DNA from: Gammaproteobacteria bacterium RIFCSPHIGHO2_12_FULL_63_22
Lineage (GTDB): Bacteria; Pseudomonadota; Gammaproteobacteria; Xanthomonadales; Xanthomonadaceae
Length of the DNA stretch: 64,000 bases
Assembly (NCBI GenBank): GCA_001801685.1
Contig: MGYJ01000090.1
Span: 79,253-143,252, forward strand
Direction: 5' to 3'
Part shown: piece after piece, positions 34,701 to 44,060 of the stretch
Layout: each line of letters starts with the position of its first letter
Position numbering within the stretch: the first letter of the stretch is position 1
Made by a program: the position numbers and the translations under genes
Notes under the pieces: generated by a model
Seen by the model: only the letters and a program-made list of their open reading frames with translations
Told to the model about the DNA's origin: nothing
The model's database searches: none

Positions 34701-34899
34701 CGTCACCGTCAACCCGCGCCACCGAGCCATCGTCAAGACCATCACCGGGTTTGCCAAGGACCTGGGACTGTTGCTCACCGCCGAGGGCATCGAAACCGAC
34801 GAGCAGCGGCAATTGCTGCTGGAGTTGGGCTGCGAATTCGGCCAGGGCAGACTTTTTGCGATGGCCATGCCGGCCACCGAATTTGAGCAGCGACTCTAG
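31741..34899 (+). CDS. PAS5-GGDEF-EAL cyclic-di-GMP signalling protein
   Basis: A 1052-residue soluble protein starting at a GTG after AGGGAAACCCA. Five PAS domains in series begin near residues 5, 125, 254, 378 and 505 (each with an N-P-A-x-x-x-x-x-G-Y/F core, such as DINPAFENLTGY). A GGDEF domain follows (about 626-790) with intact GGDEF at 707-711 but no RxxD inhibitory site. The EAL domain (about 805-1048) has Glu835-Ala-Leu, the metal/active-site motifs LEVTES, DDFGTGYSSL, LKVDQSF and AEGIET. Both domains look catalytically competent, so it may make or break c-di-GMP, most likely degrading it with GTP-bound GGDEF control. No transmembrane helices are visible. Confidence 0.95.
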   Translation: MSLVEAFESSESIVALLSAADGRFIDINPAFENLTGYARADVIGRMPIDVGLWSDLEFRAQLWESLRAHRRIVDAPAEVRCADGRVVFGRLHVELLRRADESLLFCLLQILPEHHKVDEGNRRESLYRDLFLSASEGIYRSLPGGGFLDANPAMARILGYDSPVELLQAHGKRARDIYVDQESDQVEHDRLLQLGRIDQVRVQVYRRDGSRIWVSENARVIRDPAGEPIFFEGTLEDITAQVEAEQALAQSQNLYQVLLDNSRDGVFLIQRGIVRFANPAMSSMLGYQPGELIGKAYMDLVDEHDVPAQLERRRQREAGSRELQMYEITMVARDGRRVLCEVRADAVDYQGDIASTGTLRDVTDERKSQRALVEAERRYRELFEDSPVGLFRSSLDGEISEVNPAMAAMLGFPSPEALKQRFGSMLEVYADPSERQLLVERALRDGAFNHHETQVRDIEGNTRWVSTNVRLTRDENGRPAHFTGSALDVQDRREMQQALISSENKYRTLVEQSHVGVFILDHARIVYVNQALCEMLGFTSEELIGKAYDQILAPEALEEGLPIRESANDTDELTRDFESCLLHQNGQRVYAQVSVWPVQVDGRRHLTGTIIDITRQREAESRLRFHANHDPLTGLPNRALFNRMLGERLIPDERRGRFSYAVLYLDLDGFKWVNDSLGHGAGDRLLLEIARRLEDELAPEVMIARYGGDEFTLLPEGPCDYERAVSVAKRVLALFERPFSIGGQQVFSAVSLGIVLGRPDYESPDQVLRDADNAMYRAKAAGKSGFVVFDEGMHAEARMRLQMETDFRLALERAEFVLHYQPIVALDGGRLVGAEALVRWQHPLRGLLQPSQFLPLAEETGLIVDLDGWVMREACRQLALWRHQRPDWRTLVMNVNVDERQMGSPELTEDVFHLLQNYKLPPSCLRLEVTESVFRSGSSHAREQLEALKALGVGLAVDDFGTGYSSLEAFAASSFDALKVDQSFVRDVTVNPRHRAIVKTITGFAKDLGLLLTAEGIETDEQRQLLLELGCEFGQGRLFAMAMPATEFEQRL

Positions 34900-34977
34900 A
34901 ACCCATCAAGCAAACTCGAAGGCCGCTCAACGTGTCCGCAAAACGCGTGATAGCCTGAACCCAAACCGAGGATTTCC

Positions 34978-36063
34978 ATGTCGCGTGCCTTCAATTTCAG
35001 CGCCGGCCCAGCCGCATTACCCGCCGCTGTCCTGTCCCGTGTCCAGGACGAAATGCTTGAGTGGAAGGGCGAACGTGCCTCGGTAATGGAGGTGAGCCAT
35101 CGCGGCCAGGCCTTCATCGACTGCGCGGCCGAAGCCGAGCGCGACCTGCGCGAGTTGATGGGCGTGCCCGACGACTATGCCGTGCTGTTCCTGCAGGGCG
35201 GCGCCACGACCCTGGCCGCGCTGCTGCCACTGAACCTCGCGGGACCCGACGCCACCGCAGACTACGTGCTGACCGGGCACTGGGGCGAAAAGGCGCTGGA
35301 AAACGCCAAGCCTTCCATCCGCACGAATATTGCCGCCAGCAGCAAGACGGGCGGTTATCGCAGCATCACGCCGCCGTCGGAGTGGCAGCTGACGCCGGGT
35401 GCGGCCTACGTGCATTACACGCCGAATGAAACGATCCATGGCGTTGAGTTCGGCTTCATTCCCGACACCGGGTCGACGCCGCTAGTCGCCGATTTTTCGT
35501 CCAGCCTGCTTTCGCAACCCGTGGACGTTTCCCGGTTTGGCGTGATCTACGGCGGCGCCCAGAAAAACCTCGGCCCGGCCGGCATCACCATCGTGATCGT
35601 GCGCAAGGACCTGCTGGGCCGCCATGGCCGCAACCTGCCGCCCATCTTCGAACTGGTCAACCAGGCCAGCAACGATTCCATGTTCAATACGCCGCCTACG
35701 TTCTCCTGGTATGTCGTCGGCCTGGTGCTGAAGTGGCTGAAGGAGCAGGGCGGGGCAGTGGCCATCGGCGAGCGCAATGCGCGCAAGTCGGAACTGCTTT
35801 ACGCAAGCATCGACGGTTCTGGTGGCTTCTATCGCAATGACGTGGCCGTTGATTGCCGTTCGCGCATGAACGTGCCCTTCGTGTTGCCGGACGCTGCCCT
35901 GGACAAGCCCTTCCTGAAGGGCGCCGAAGCCGCGGGCTTGCTCGGACTCAAGGGCCATCGCGCACTCGGCGGCATGCGTGCTTCCATCTACAACGCCATG
36001 CCGATCGAAGGGGTGCAGGCCCTGGTGGACTACATGGCCGATTTCAAAAGGCAGAACGGTTGA
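34978..36063 (+). CDS. serC: Phosphoserine aminotransferase
   Basis: A 361-residue class V aminotransferase that converts 3-phosphohydroxypyruvate to phosphoserine (serine pathway) and acts in pyridoxal phosphate synthesis. It starts SRAFNFSAGPAALP, has the substrate region MEVSHRGQAFI and FLQGGATT, and the PLP lysine Lys196 in YGGAQKNLGPAG; the end reads RALGGMRASIYNAMP. Length is normal. It is the first gene of a tightly packed operon serC-pheA-hisC-aroA, 3 nt from pheA, an order conserved in gammaproteobacteria. Confidence 0.98.
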   Translation: MSRAFNFSAGPAALPAAVLSRVQDEMLEWKGERASVMEVSHRGQAFIDCAAEAERDLRELMGVPDDYAVLFLQGGATTLAALLPLNLAGPDATADYVLTGHWGEKALENAKPSIRTNIAASSKTGGYRSITPPSEWQLTPGAAYVHYTPNETIHGVEFGFIPDTGSTPLVADFSSSLLSQPVDVSRFGVIYGGAQKNLGPAGITIVIVRKDLLGRHGRNLPPIFELVNQASNDSMFNTPPTFSWYVVGLVLKWLKEQGGAVAIGERNARKSELLYASIDGSGGFYRNDVAVDCRSRMNVPFVLPDAALDKPFLKGAEAAGLLGLKGHRALGGMRASIYNAMPIEGVQALVDYMADFKRQNG

Positions 36064-36066
36064 GCC

Positions 36067-37182
36067 ATGCCTACTCGCGGCAGCAAGAAACCACCGACGC
36101 CACCCACGCCCGCGCTGGCTGAAGCGCGCGAGCGGATCGATGGCATCGACCAGCAGATCCAGAAGCTGATCGCGGAGCGCGCCGGCTGGGCGCAACGCGT
36201 TGGCAAAGCCAAGGGGCCACTCAAGGCAGCGATCGACTACTACCGACCCGAGCGCGAGGCGCAGGTCTTGCGCAAAGTGCTCGACCGCAACGACGGTCCG
36301 CTTGCCGACGAAGTATTGCTGCGACTGTTTCGCGAGATCATGTCTGCCTGCCTCGCCCAGCAGGAGCCATTGAAGGTTGGATTCCTCGGTCCTGAGGGCA
36401 CCTTCTCCCAGCAGGCCCTGATCAAGCACTTCGGTCACTCGGCGCGCGGCTTGCCCTTGTCGAGCATCGAGGAAGTGTTCCAGGAAGTGGAAGCCGGGCA
36501 TGCCGATTTCGGCGTTGTGCCGGTCGAGAATTCGGGGCAGGGCACCATCCAGTCCACGCTGGACATGTTCCTGACCTCCAGCCTCAAGATTTGCGGCGAG
36601 GTGGAACTGCATGTCCACCAGTACCTGCTGTCGCGAACTGGGCGGCTCGAAGACATCGAGCGCGTTTATTCACATCCCATGTCACTGGCGCAGTGCAAGG
36701 CCTGGTTGCGGCAGCACCTGCCGCATGCCGAGAGAATTGCTGTTTCCAGCAACGCCGAGGCCGCCCGCCGCGCACGCAACGCCGACGATGCCGCGGCGAT
36801 CGCCGGCGAATCTGCCGGGCATGTCTACGGCTTGAAGACAGTTGCCGGACCGATCCAGGACCGGCAGGACAATACGACACGCTTCCTGGTGCTGGGCCGC
36901 GAACTCTTCAACGCATCGGGCCATGACCGCACATCGCTGCTGGTATTCGTCCGCGACCAGCCCGGAGCCCTCTACAACGTGCTAAGTCCGTTCGCCAAGC
37001 ATGGCATCAGCATGAACCGCATCGAGTCGCGGCCTTCGCACGCCGGTCTCTGGCAATACGCGTTCTTCATCGACGTTGCTGGACACGTGGACGACGAACC
37101 GGTGAAGCAGGCCATCGCCGAACTCGGTGAGTACGCCGCCGACGTGAAGATACTCGGCTCGTATCCGGTGGCGTTGCTCTGA
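36067..37182 (+). CDS. pheA: Bifunctional chorismate mutase / prephenate dehydratase
   Basis: A 371-residue P-protein that makes phenylpyruvate from chorismate for phenylalanine synthesis. The N-terminal AroQ chorismate mutase (about 15-100) has RIDGIDQQIQKLIAERAGWAQRVGKAK. The prephenate dehydratase domain (about 105-280) has GPEGTFSQQALIKHFG, PVENSGQGTIQSTLDMF and the catalytic TRFLVLG. A C-terminal ACT domain (about 295-370, SLLVFVRDQPGALYNVLSPF, NRIESRPS) provides phenylalanine feedback. It is 3 nt after serC and 2 nt before hisC. No leader peptide or attenuator is present since it is internal to the operon. Confidence 0.98.
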   Translation: MPTRGSKKPPTPPTPALAEARERIDGIDQQIQKLIAERAGWAQRVGKAKGPLKAAIDYYRPEREAQVLRKVLDRNDGPLADEVLLRLFREIMSACLAQQEPLKVGFLGPEGTFSQQALIKHFGHSARGLPLSSIEEVFQEVEAGHADFGVVPVENSGQGTIQSTLDMFLTSSLKICGEVELHVHQYLLSRTGRLEDIERVYSHPMSLAQCKAWLRQHLPHAERIAVSSNAEAARRARNADDAAAIAGESAGHVYGLKTVAGPIQDRQDNTTRFLVLGRELFNASGHDRTSLLVFVRDQPGALYNVLSPFAKHGISMNRIESRPSHAGLWQYAFFIDVAGHVDDEPVKQAIAELGEYAADVKILGSYPVALL

Positions 37183-37184
37183 CA

Positions 37185-38306
37185 ATGCCCAGTCCGGATT
37201 TCGAGGCCCTGGCGCAGGGCGGGATACGCCGCCTTCGCGCCTACGACCCGGGCCACGACATCGTCGCGTTGCGCCGCAAGTTTCCGGGTGGCGCACTGGT
37301 CGAACTCGGTTCCAATGAAAGTCCGTTCGGGCCCAGCCCGCGGGCAGTGCAGGCGGTCAGCGACTGCGTCGCCAGCCTGCACCGATACCCGGACCCACTC
37401 GGCTCGGAACTGAAGTCGGCGTTGGCCACGCACCTGCAAGTTGACCCGGCACGGTTGATGCTGGGCAACGGCTCGCATGAATTGCTGATGATGGTGGCGC
37501 AGGTCTTCGCCGGACCGGATGCCGGGGTGGTCGCGTCCGAGTTCGGGTTCGCGGTCTACGCCATCGCAGCGCAGGCGGCTGGCGCGAAATTCGTACGTGC
37601 TCCCGCACTGCCTCTCGGTTCCGCGATGCCGCGGGGCCACGATCTGGACGCGATCGCGGCTGCTGTCGATGCCGACACGCAGCTGGTGTACCTGGCCAAC
37701 CCGAACAATCCTTCGGCGACCTGGTTCTCCACTGCCGCGCTGGCGACTTTCCTGGAATCGGTCCGGTCCGACGTTCTGGTCGTGGTGGACGAGGCATACC
37801 TCGAGTTCGTCACATCGCCGGAACTGGTTTCGGCGGTTGGGCTGCTGGACCGCTTCCCCAACCTGATCGTGACGCGGACTTTTTCCAAGGCGCACGGCCT
37901 GGCCGGGCTGCGCGTTGGCTACGCGTGCGCGCACCCCGACCTGGTCGCCGTGCTCGAGCGCGTGCGTGAATCGTTCAACGTGGGAACGCCGGGGCTGGCC
38001 GCTGCAACGGCTTCGCTTGCGGATTCGGTCCACCTCGATTCGGTTCGCTCGGCCAACGCCGCCGAGCGCGACTGGCTGGCGAACCAGCTTCGACTGCGTG
38101 GCGCCCGGGTGGGGCCGTCCCAAACCAATTTCGTGCTGGTCGATTTCGAACGCGACGCCACTGCGATCGAGGCGAGCCTGGTTCGGAAGGGCATCGTCCT
38201 GCGACCCATGGCGGGCTACGGACTCGGCAACTGCCTGCGAATCACGGTCGGTGCGCGCGGCGACAACCTGCAACTGCTGGACGCACTCGACCAGGTCCTG
38301 TCATGA
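37185..38306 (+). CDS. hisC: Histidinol-phosphate / aromatic aminotransferase
   Basis: A 373-residue class I/II PLP aminotransferase of the HisC family. It shows LGSNESPFGPSPRAV, HRYPDPLGSELKSALA, the cofactor-binding NPNNPSATWF and Lys235 in TRTFSKAHGLAGLRVGY. HisC interconverts imidazole acetol-phosphate and histidinol-phosphate; copies inside aromatic operons (between pheA and aroA) often act on phenylpyruvate or prephenate instead (HisC2/HisH_b type). No other his genes are adjacent, so an aromatic-pathway role is plausible. The stop overlaps aroA by ATGA. Confidence 0.94.
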   Translation: MPSPDFEALAQGGIRRLRAYDPGHDIVALRRKFPGGALVELGSNESPFGPSPRAVQAVSDCVASLHRYPDPLGSELKSALATHLQVDPARLMLGNGSHELLMMVAQVFAGPDAGVVASEFGFAVYAIAAQAAGAKFVRAPALPLGSAMPRGHDLDAIAAAVDADTQLVYLANPNNPSATWFSTAALATFLESVRSDVLVVVDEAYLEFVTSPELVSAVGLLDRFPNLIVTRTFSKAHGLAGLRVGYACAHPDLVAVLERVRESFNVGTPGLAAATASLADSVHLDSVRSANAAERDWLANQLRLRGARVGPSQTNFVLVDFERDATAIEASLVRKGIVLRPMAGYGLGNCLRITVGARGDNLQLLDALDQVLS

Positions 38307-39607
38307 GCCTTGACTGGAAGGCATCGCGGGGCGGTCCCGTTACCGGAGTCATCGAAGTTCCCGGCGACAAGTCGATCTCGCACCGGGCGCTGATGCTCGC
38401 GGCGATCGCAGATGGCACGTCTACGATCAGCGGCTTCCTCGAAGGCGAGGACACCCGTGCCACCGCCCGGATACTGCAACAGCTAGGCGTCCGGATCGAT
38501 ACACCCGGCCCCGGCCAGCGAGTGGTCCACGGCGTGGGTCTGCATGGGCTGAAGGGCGTCGATTCAGAGCTCGACTGCGGCAACGCCGGCACCGGTATGC
38601 GGCTGCTGGCCGGCCTGCTCGCAGGCCAGTCCTTTCCCAGTCTGCTGGTGGGTGATCCCTCGCTGTCACGTCGGCCGATGGGTCGAATCACCACGCCGCT
38701 CAGCCAGATGGGCGCCCGGATCGAGACCCGCGAAGGCGGCTTGCCTCCAATCACAATTCACGTTAGCAATGGCTTGCAAGGCATTGATTATAAATGCCCC
38801 GTGGCGAGCGCGCAGGTCAAGTCGGCGACCTTGCTTGCCGGCCTGTACGCGCAGGGTGAGACCTCGGTCCTCGAGCCGCAGCCAACCCGCGACTACACCG
38901 AGCGAATGCTGGCGGCGTTCGGCTACCCCATCCAGTTCAAGCCGGGCTTCGCGCGCCTGCAGGGGGGCGGGAATCTCCGGGCGACCGATGTCAGCGTCCC
39001 CAGCGATTTTTCATCCGCGGCCTTTTTCCTGGTCGCCGCCACCTTGGTGCCTGGCTCGGATCTGCTGGTTCGCCGGGTAGGCATGAATCCACGGCGCACG
39101 GGCCTGCTGGCGGCGCTCCGGCTGATGGGTGCCGACATCTCCGAGCAAGGCTTGGCAGAGCAGGGGGGCGAGCCGGTGGCGGACCTGCGGGTGCGCTACG
39201 CGCCCCTGCGAGGCATCTCGCTTCCGGCGGAACTGGTCCCGGACATGATCGACGAGTTTCCGGCACTGTTCGTCGCTGCTGCGCTGGCGTCGGGCGTGAC
39301 GCGGATCGAAGGCGTGGCGGAACTGCGCGTCAAGGAATCCGATCGCCTCGCGGTGATGAGCAAGGCCCTGGCGGCGCTCGGCTGCAAGCTCGAGGAGACC
39401 ACCGACGGCGCCGTCATCGAAGGCGGCTCGCTGCATGGCGGCCGCATTGACAGTCACGGCGACCACCGGATCGCCATGAGCCTGGCGATCGCCGGCCAAT
39501 TGGCTGCCGGTTACGTCGAAATACTCGATTGCGCCAACGTCGATACGTCCTTTCCGGGCTTTCTGGATATCGCCTCCGCCAGCGGTTTTTCGCTGCAGGT
39601 AGCCTGA
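38303..39607 (+). CDS. aroA: 3-phosphoshikimate 1-carboxyvinyltransferase (EPSP synthase)
   Basis: A 434-residue enzyme of the shikimate pathway that joins shikimate 3-phosphate with phosphoenolpyruvate. Signatures are [21 protein letters not shown] at the N-terminus, the PEP-binding loop [53 protein letters not shown] and [12 protein letters not shown] near the end. The loop NAGTGMR is of the glyphosate-tolerant (class II-like) kind, with Ala in place of the class I Gly-Asn-Ala-Gly-Thr-Ala-Met-Arg, i.e. T-G-M instead of T-A-M. It overlaps hisC; 55 nt separate it from cmk. Confidence 0.97.
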   Translation: MSLDWKASRGGPVTGVIEVPGDKSISHRALMLAAIADGTSTISGFLEGEDTRATARILQQLGVRIDTPGPGQRVVHGVGLHGLKGVDSELDCGNAGTGMRLLAGLLAGQSFPSLLVGDPSLSRRPMGRITTPLSQMGARIETREGGLPPITIHVSNGLQGIDYKCPVASAQVKSATLLAGLYAQGETSVLEPQPTRDYTERMLAAFGYPIQFKPGFARLQGGGNLRATDVSVPSDFSSAAFFLVAATLVPGSDLLVRRVGMNPRRTGLLAALRLMGADISEQGLAEQGGEPVADLRVRYAPLRGISLPAELVPDMIDEFPALFVAAALASGVTRIEGVAELRVKESDRLAVMSKALAALGCKLEETTDGAVIEGGSLHGGRIDSHGDHRIAMSLAIAGQLAAGYVEILDCANVDTSFPGFLDIASASGFSLQVA

Positions 39608-39662
39608 CCAGGCGCACCCGCACGACGTTGCAGGCCCGCGCTGCGGCTACAATCGAGGTTCC

Positions 39663-40349
39663 ATGACCCGCCCCATTCCCGTACTCACCATCGATGGCCC
39701 CTCGGGCTCCGGCAAGGGCACCATCAGCCGGGCCGTGGCCCAGCGGCTTGGCTGGCATTACCTGGACTCCGGGGCCATCTACCGCGCCGTCGGCCTGGCA
39801 GCGGCCTGGGAAGGCCTTGACCTGAGCGACGGCGAGTCAATCGCTACCTGCGCCGCCCGAACTGAAATCCGCTTCATAACGGACGGCGAGGGCGAGCCTC
39901 ATGTCATCGTCAATGGAAAGGACGCCACCCGGTCCTTGCGGACCGAATCCGCCGGTGCCGCCGCTTCAGCCATCGCCGCGCATCCGCCGGTGCGTGCCGC
40001 GCTGGTGGACCTGCAGCTCAGGTTCCGGGCCAAGCCCGGACTGGTGGCCGATGGCCGGGACATGGGGACCGTCATCTTCCCGGATGCCCCGTACAAGGTC
40101 TTCCTGACCGCCAGTGCCGCCGAAAGGGCAAAAAGACGCTATAAGCAGTTGAAAGACAAAGGGGTTTCCGTTAATCTTGATAGTCTGCTGCACGAAATCG
40201 CCGCTCGTGACGAGCGCGATGCCGGACGCGCCGTGGCACCCCTGAAACCCGCATCAGATGCGGTGATCCTGGATTCCACTGGCGTGCCGATCACCGAAGT
40301 GATCGAGCGTGTGCTTGCGGTGCTGCCGGCTTCCCTGCAGCCCCGCTAG
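39663..40349 (+). CDS. cmk: Cytidylate kinase
   Basis: A 228-residue kinase that phosphorylates CMP and dCMP to the diphosphates. It has the P-loop [37 protein letters not shown], the CMP-binding insert characteristic of the long bacterial form, [29 protein letters not shown] and the lid [26 protein letters not shown]. The order aroA-cmk-rpsA is conserved across gammaproteobacteria. A 166-nt gap separates it from rpsA. Confidence 0.98.
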   Translation: MTRPIPVLTIDGPSGSGKGTISRAVAQRLGWHYLDSGAIYRAVGLAAAWEGLDLSDGESIATCAARTEIRFITDGEGEPHVIVNGKDATRSLRTESAGAAASAIAAHPPVRAALVDLQLRFRAKPGLVADGRDMGTVIFPDAPYKVFLTASAAERAKRRYKQLKDKGVSVNLDSLLHEIAARDERDAGRAVAPLKPASDAVILDSTGVPITEVIERVLAVLPASLQPR

Positions 40350-40515
40350 CTTTCGTTTCCATCGTCCGCTCCCGAACGGGGGCGCTTTCCCAGGCAGAAG
40401 TACCCCCTCGGCATCCGCCGCGGGATCATCCACGCGCTGCGCTTCCATCGAAGCAAGGCACAAACAGGTGGGCCCGGCCAAGCCGTCAGCCCGTGTGTTC
40501 AACCGAGAAACAACA
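40350..40515 (+). promoter_or_regulatory. rpsA leader region
   Basis: The 166-nt gap between cmk and rpsA matches the usual place of the rpsA promoter and 5' leader, where S1 represses its own translation by binding structured RNA without a strong Shine-Dalgarno. Here the start codon is preceded by AACCGAGAAACAACA, which also lacks a strong ribosome site. I could not mark promoter hexamers with confidence; the regulatory reading rests on the E. coli precedent. Confidence 0.4.
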
Positions 40516-42198
40516 ATGACCGAATCATTTGCTGAACTGTTCGAACAGAGCCAGATCGCCCTCGTCAAGCTCAAGCCCGGCGCCATCGTTTCCGGCATCG
40601 TGGTCGAGATCCGCTCCGACATGGTGGTCATCAACGCCGGCCTGAAGTCCGAAGGCGTCGTACCGATCGAGCAGTTCCGTAACGAAGCAGGCGAGCTCGA
40701 AGTCGCCGTCGGCGACACCGTGAAGGTGGCGCTGGAATCCCTGGAAAATGGCTTTGGCGAAACCGTGCTGTCGCGCGAGAAAGCCAAGCGCGCCATGGTC
40801 TGGGACGAACTCGAGACCTCGATGGAAGCTGGCGAGATCGTCACCGGCCGCATCAGCGGCAAGGTCAAGGGCGGCTTCACCGTCGATATCCGCGACGTCC
40901 GCGCCTTCCTGCCCGGTTCCCTGGTCGATGTGCGCCCCGTGCGCGATCCCGGCTACCTGGAAGGCAAGGAACTCGAGTTCAAGATCATCAAGCTCGATCG
41001 CAAGCGCAACAACGTCGTGGTTTCGCGCCGCGCCGTGGTTGAGAGCGAGAACAGCGTCGAGCGCGAGCAGATGCTCGAGCGTCTGCAGGAAGGCGCCATC
41101 GTCACCGGCGTGGTCAAGAACCTCACCGATTACGGCGCGTTCGTCGACCTCGGCGGCATCGACGGCCTGCTGCACATCACCGACATGGCCTGGAAGCGCG
41201 TGCGCCATCCGTCCGAAGTCGTCAACGTCGGCGAAGAACTGCAGGTCCGTGTGCTCAAGTACGACCGCGAGCGCAATCGCGTTTCGCTCGGCCTCAAGCA
41301 GCTCGGCGAAGATCCGTGGGACAACATCGCCCGTCGTTACCCGACCGGCGCGCGTCTGGTCGGCAAGGTTTCCAACGTCACCGATTACGGCGCATTCGTC
41401 GAGATCGAGCCGGGCGTGGAAGGCCTGGTCCACGTGTCCGAGATGGACTGGACCAACAAGAACGTCAACCCGTCCAAGGTCGTGCAGCTCGGCGACGATG
41501 TCGAAGTGATGGTGCTGGACGTGGACGCAGAGCGTCGCCGCATCTCGCTGGGCATCAAGCAGTGCGTGTCCAATCCGTGGGAAGCGTTTGCCGCCATCTT
41601 CAAGAAGGGCGACAAGGTTTCCGGCCAAATCAAATCAATCACCGACTTCGGCATCTTCATTGGTCTCGACGGCGGTATCGACGGCCTGGTGCACCTGTCC
41701 GACATCAGCTGGAACACGACCGGCGAAGACATCGTCCGCAACTACAAGAAGGGCGACACGCTGGAAGCCGTCGTGCTTGCCGTTGACCCGGAACGCGAAC
41801 GCATCTCGCTGGGCGTCAAGCAGATGGAGCAGGATCCGATCGGCACCTACATGGCCACCACGCAGAAGGGCGCCATCGTCACTGGCATCGTTCGCGAAGT
41901 GGACGCCAAGGGCGCAACGATCGCGCTTCCCGATGGCATCGAAGGTTATGTCCGCGCCAGCGACATCGCCAAGGAGCGCGTGGAAGACGCTACCCAGCAC
42001 CTGAAGGTTGGCGACAGCGTTGAAGCCAAGTACATGGGCATGGACCGCAAGGGCCGCGTCATGCAGTTGTCGATCCGCGCCAAGGACGAGGCAGATGTTG
42101 CCGAGTCGATGGCCGAGGTCAACAAGGCGTCCGACGCTTCCAGCGGCACCACCAAGCTCGGCGCCTTGCTGCGTGAGCAGCTCAACAAGGGCGAGTAA
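40516..42198 (+). CDS. rpsA: 30S ribosomal protein S1
   Basis: A 560-residue protein that helps the ribosome bind mRNA. Six S1 repeats are visible, starting near residues 20, 105, 190, 275, 362 and 450. The first two are divergent and bind the ribosome; the later ones have the classic [25 protein letters not shown] pattern and bind RNA. The ATG at 40516 begins [12 protein letters not shown] as in E. coli; the longer open frame upstream is non-coding leader. A strong terminator follows, then ihfB. Confidence 0.98.
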   Translation: MTESFAELFEQSQIALVKLKPGAIVSGIVVEIRSDMVVINAGLKSEGVVPIEQFRNEAGELEVAVGDTVKVALESLENGFGETVLSREKAKRAMVWDELETSMEAGEIVTGRISGKVKGGFTVDIRDVRAFLPGSLVDVRPVRDPGYLEGKELEFKIIKLDRKRNNVVVSRRAVVESENSVEREQMLERLQEGAIVTGVVKNLTDYGAFVDLGGIDGLLHITDMAWKRVRHPSEVVNVGEELQVRVLKYDRERNRVSLGLKQLGEDPWDNIARRYPTGARLVGKVSNVTDYGAFVEIEPGVEGLVHVSEMDWTNKNVNPSKVVQLGDDVEVMVLDVDAERRRISLGIKQCVSNPWEAFAAIFKKGDKVSGQIKSITDFGIFIGLDGGIDGLVHLSDISWNTTGEDIVRNYKKGDTLEAVVLAVDPERERISLGVKQMEQDPIGTYMATTQKGAIVTGIVREVDAKGATIALPDGIEGYVRASDIAKERVEDATQHLKVGDSVEAKYMGMDRKGRVMQLSIRAKDEADVAESMAEVNKASDASSGTTKLGALLREQLNKGE

Positions 42199-42206
42199 GC
42201 GATACG

Positions 42207-42238
42207 ACATGGCCCGGGTTCGCCCGGGCCATGTTTTT
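42207..42238 (+). terminator. Intrinsic terminator after rpsA
   Basis: A 12-bp perfect stem (ACATGGCCCGGG with CCCGGGCCATGT) closes a stable TTCG tetraloop and is followed by TTTT. It lies 8 nt past the rpsA stop and separates abundant rpsA transcription from ihfB. Confidence 0.93.
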
Positions 42239-42267
42239 GCGTGACGCACCCGAGACGCGACGCTGAC

Positions 42268-42567
42268 ATGACCAAATCAGAACTCATCGAGATACTGTCG
42301 CGGCGCCAGGCCCACCTGAAGGCCGACGACGTGGACATGGCAGTGAAGACGCTGCTCGAGATGATGAGCAACGCGTTGACCGAAGGCGAGCGGATCGAGA
42401 TTCGCGGCTTCGGCAGTTTTTCCCTTCATTTCCGTCCGCCACGCCTGGGACGCAATCCCAAGACCGGCGATTCCGTGGCGCTGCCCGGAAAGTACGTCCC
42501 CCATTTCAAGCCCGGCAAAGAACTTCGCGACCGCGTCAATGGCGGCGAAGAATCTTCCCCGCGCTGA
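42268..42567 (+). CDS. ihfB: Integration host factor, beta subunit
   Basis: A 99-residue DNA-bending protein that works as a heterodimer with IhfA. It starts [14 protein letters not shown], has [50 protein letters not shown], where RNPKTG and the following Pro form the DNA-intercalating arm tip. The ATG at 42268 was taken over the GTG at 42241 because it matches the family start and avoids extra residues. It is downstream of rpsA as in E. coli, and 39 nt upstream of lapA. Confidence 0.97.
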   Translation: MTKSELIEILSRRQAHLKADDVDMAVKTLLEMMSNALTEGERIEIRGFGSFSLHFRPPRLGRNPKTGDSVALPGKYVPHFKPGKELRDRVNGGEESSPR

Positions 42568-42606
42568 TTCCTTCGCCCGTTGCGGGCGAACCCACCCTGG
42601 CTGCCG

Positions 42607-42891
42607 ATGCGCCTGATCAAATCCCTCATTGCCTTGTGCTTCGTCGCCATGGGCGTCATTTTTGGCGCGCTCAACCGGCAGGACGTGCATGTCGACTTGT
42701 GGTTCCGCGGCTTCGATGGTCGCCTGGGCCTGGTGCTGCTTACCGTGTTGCTGCTGGGCGCCTTGCTCGGTGGGCTCGCGGTGACCGCGGGCGTCGTATG
42801 GCCGATGCGCAGGCGCTTGGGCCGCGACCACCGCACCCAGTCAGGGCCCGACGCCAACGAGATTTCCAACGACGGTGGTGACTCCCGATGA
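42607..42891 (+). CDS. lapA: Lipopolysaccharide assembly protein LapA
   Basis: A 94-residue inner-membrane protein with two helices (about 5-22 and 38-62: LIKSLIALCFVAMGVIFGALN, LGLVLLTVLLLGALLGGLAVTAGV) and a basic cytosolic tail. The NRQDVHVDLWF loop between helices is typical of LapA/YciS. LapA and LapB act together in LPS assembly and LpxC turnover. ATG at 42607 preferred over an upstream TTG. The stop overlaps lapB by ATGA. Confidence 0.9.
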   Translation: MRLIKSLIALCFVAMGVIFGALNRQDVHVDLWFRGFDGRLGLVLLTVLLLGALLGGLAVTAGVVWPMRRRLGRDHRTQSGPDANEISNDGGDSR

Positions 42892-44060
42892 TGACGCATG
42901 CCGCCTGGCTGCTTTTGATTCCCGCCGCCGCCGCAGCAGGTTGGCTGGCCGGGCGTCGTGGCGGTGAAATCAAGGGCGGTGCGCGGGTGTCGCGCTTGTC
43001 CAACACTTACTTCCGCGGCCTGAACTACCTGCTGAACGAACAGCAGGACAAGGCGATCGAAATATTCCTGCAAATTGCAGAAGTCGACAAAGATACGGTG
43101 GAAACCCAGTTCGCCCTGGGCCATCTCTTCCGTCGCCGGGGTGAGGTAGACCGCGCAATCCGGATGCACCAGAGCCTGGTAGCCAGGCACGGCCTGAGCG
43201 AAGAACAGAAGACCCGCGCGGTGCTCGCCCTGGGCGAGGACTACATGCGCGCCGGGCTGCTCGATCGCGCCGAGACGCTGTTCACCGACTTGGTGCAAAT
43301 GGGCGTGCATGCGCCCCAGGCCCTGCGCCAGCTGATCGCGATCTACCAGTTTGAACGCGACTGGTACAAGGCGATCGAACACGCGCTGCAATACGAGAAG
43401 ACGTCGGGCGAGCCGATGGGCAAGATCATTGCGCATTTCCATTGCGAGCTTGCGGAAAAGGCTCGCCTGGAAAATCGCAGTGACCTGGCGCGCGAAGAAA
43501 TCGGCAACGCCTATGCGGCCGACAGCCACAGCGTGCGGGCCGGCGTCATCGAAGGCCGGCTTGAATTGGCTGAAGGCAATGACGCCGCCGCGATTCGCTC
43601 GTTCGAACGAGTGGCGCGCCACGACATCGAATTCCTGCCGGAGATCCTCGGCCCGTTGCTGGCCTGCTACGAGCGCCGCGGCGAAACCGCGCGCGCGCGC
43701 GGCTTCCTGCAGGAAATGATCGAGCACTATCCCGGCGTGTCTCCGGTGCTTGCGCTCGCCCAGCTCATCCAGCGCGATGAAGGCATCGGCCCCGCCCAGG
43801 CCTTCCTGGCCCGCCAGTTGCAGCAGCGCCCTTCGGTGCGCGGCGAGGCGGCTTTGATCGACCTGAGCATCGACAACCCCGGCGATGACCCGGCCGAATC
43901 GCTGCGTACGCTCAAGCAGATCACCGACCAGTTGGTCGTGCGCACCAACAGCTACCGCTGCCAACGCTGCGGTTTCGGCGCGCGGGCCCACCATTGGCAA
44001 TGCCCCAGCTGCAAGCACTGGGGAAGCATCAAGCCCCTGCACAGCGCGGCAGGCGACTGA
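42888..44060 (+). CDS. lapB: Lipopolysaccharide assembly protein LapB
   Basis: A 390-residue protein that, in E. coli (YciM), guides FtsH to degrade LpxC and so balances LPS with phospholipid. It has an N-terminal membrane anchor (about 4-22), then about nine TPR repeats (GLNYLLNEQQDKAIEIFLQIAEVDKDTVETQFALGHLFRRRGEVDRAI marks the first two), and a C-terminal rubredoxin-like metal knob CQRCGF-x11-CPSCKHWG (about 357-378). Domain order and length match the family. It overlaps lapA; the next gene starts directly after its stop. Confidence 0.96.
   Translation: MMTHAAWLLLIPAAAAAGWLAGRRGGEIKGGARVSRLSNTYFRGLNYLLNEQQDKAIEIFLQIAEVDKDTVETQFALGHLFRRRGEVDRAIRMHQSLVARHGLSEEQKTRAVLALGEDYMRAGLLDRAETLFTDLVQMGVHAPQALRQLIAIYQFERDWYKAIEHALQYEKTSGEPMGKIIAHFHCELAEKARLENRSDLAREEIGNAYAADSHSVRAGVIEGRLELAEGNDAAAIRSFERVARHDIEFLPEILGPLLACYERRGETARARGFLQEMIEHYPGVSPVLALAQLIQRDEGIGPAQAFLARQLQQRPSVRGEAALIDLSIDNPGDDPAESLRTLKQITDQLVVRTNSYRCQRCGFGARAHHWQCPSCKHWGSIKPLHSAAGD

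Noticed and set aside
38303..39607. aroA as a resistance-acquired gene
   Set aside because: The loop variant is notable, but the gene sits in its conserved operon place between hisC and cmk, so there is no sign of transfer.
40309..40515. N-terminal extension of rpsA
   Set aside because: The extension reads through the cmk stop region and leader; the conserved S1 N-terminus starts at 40516.
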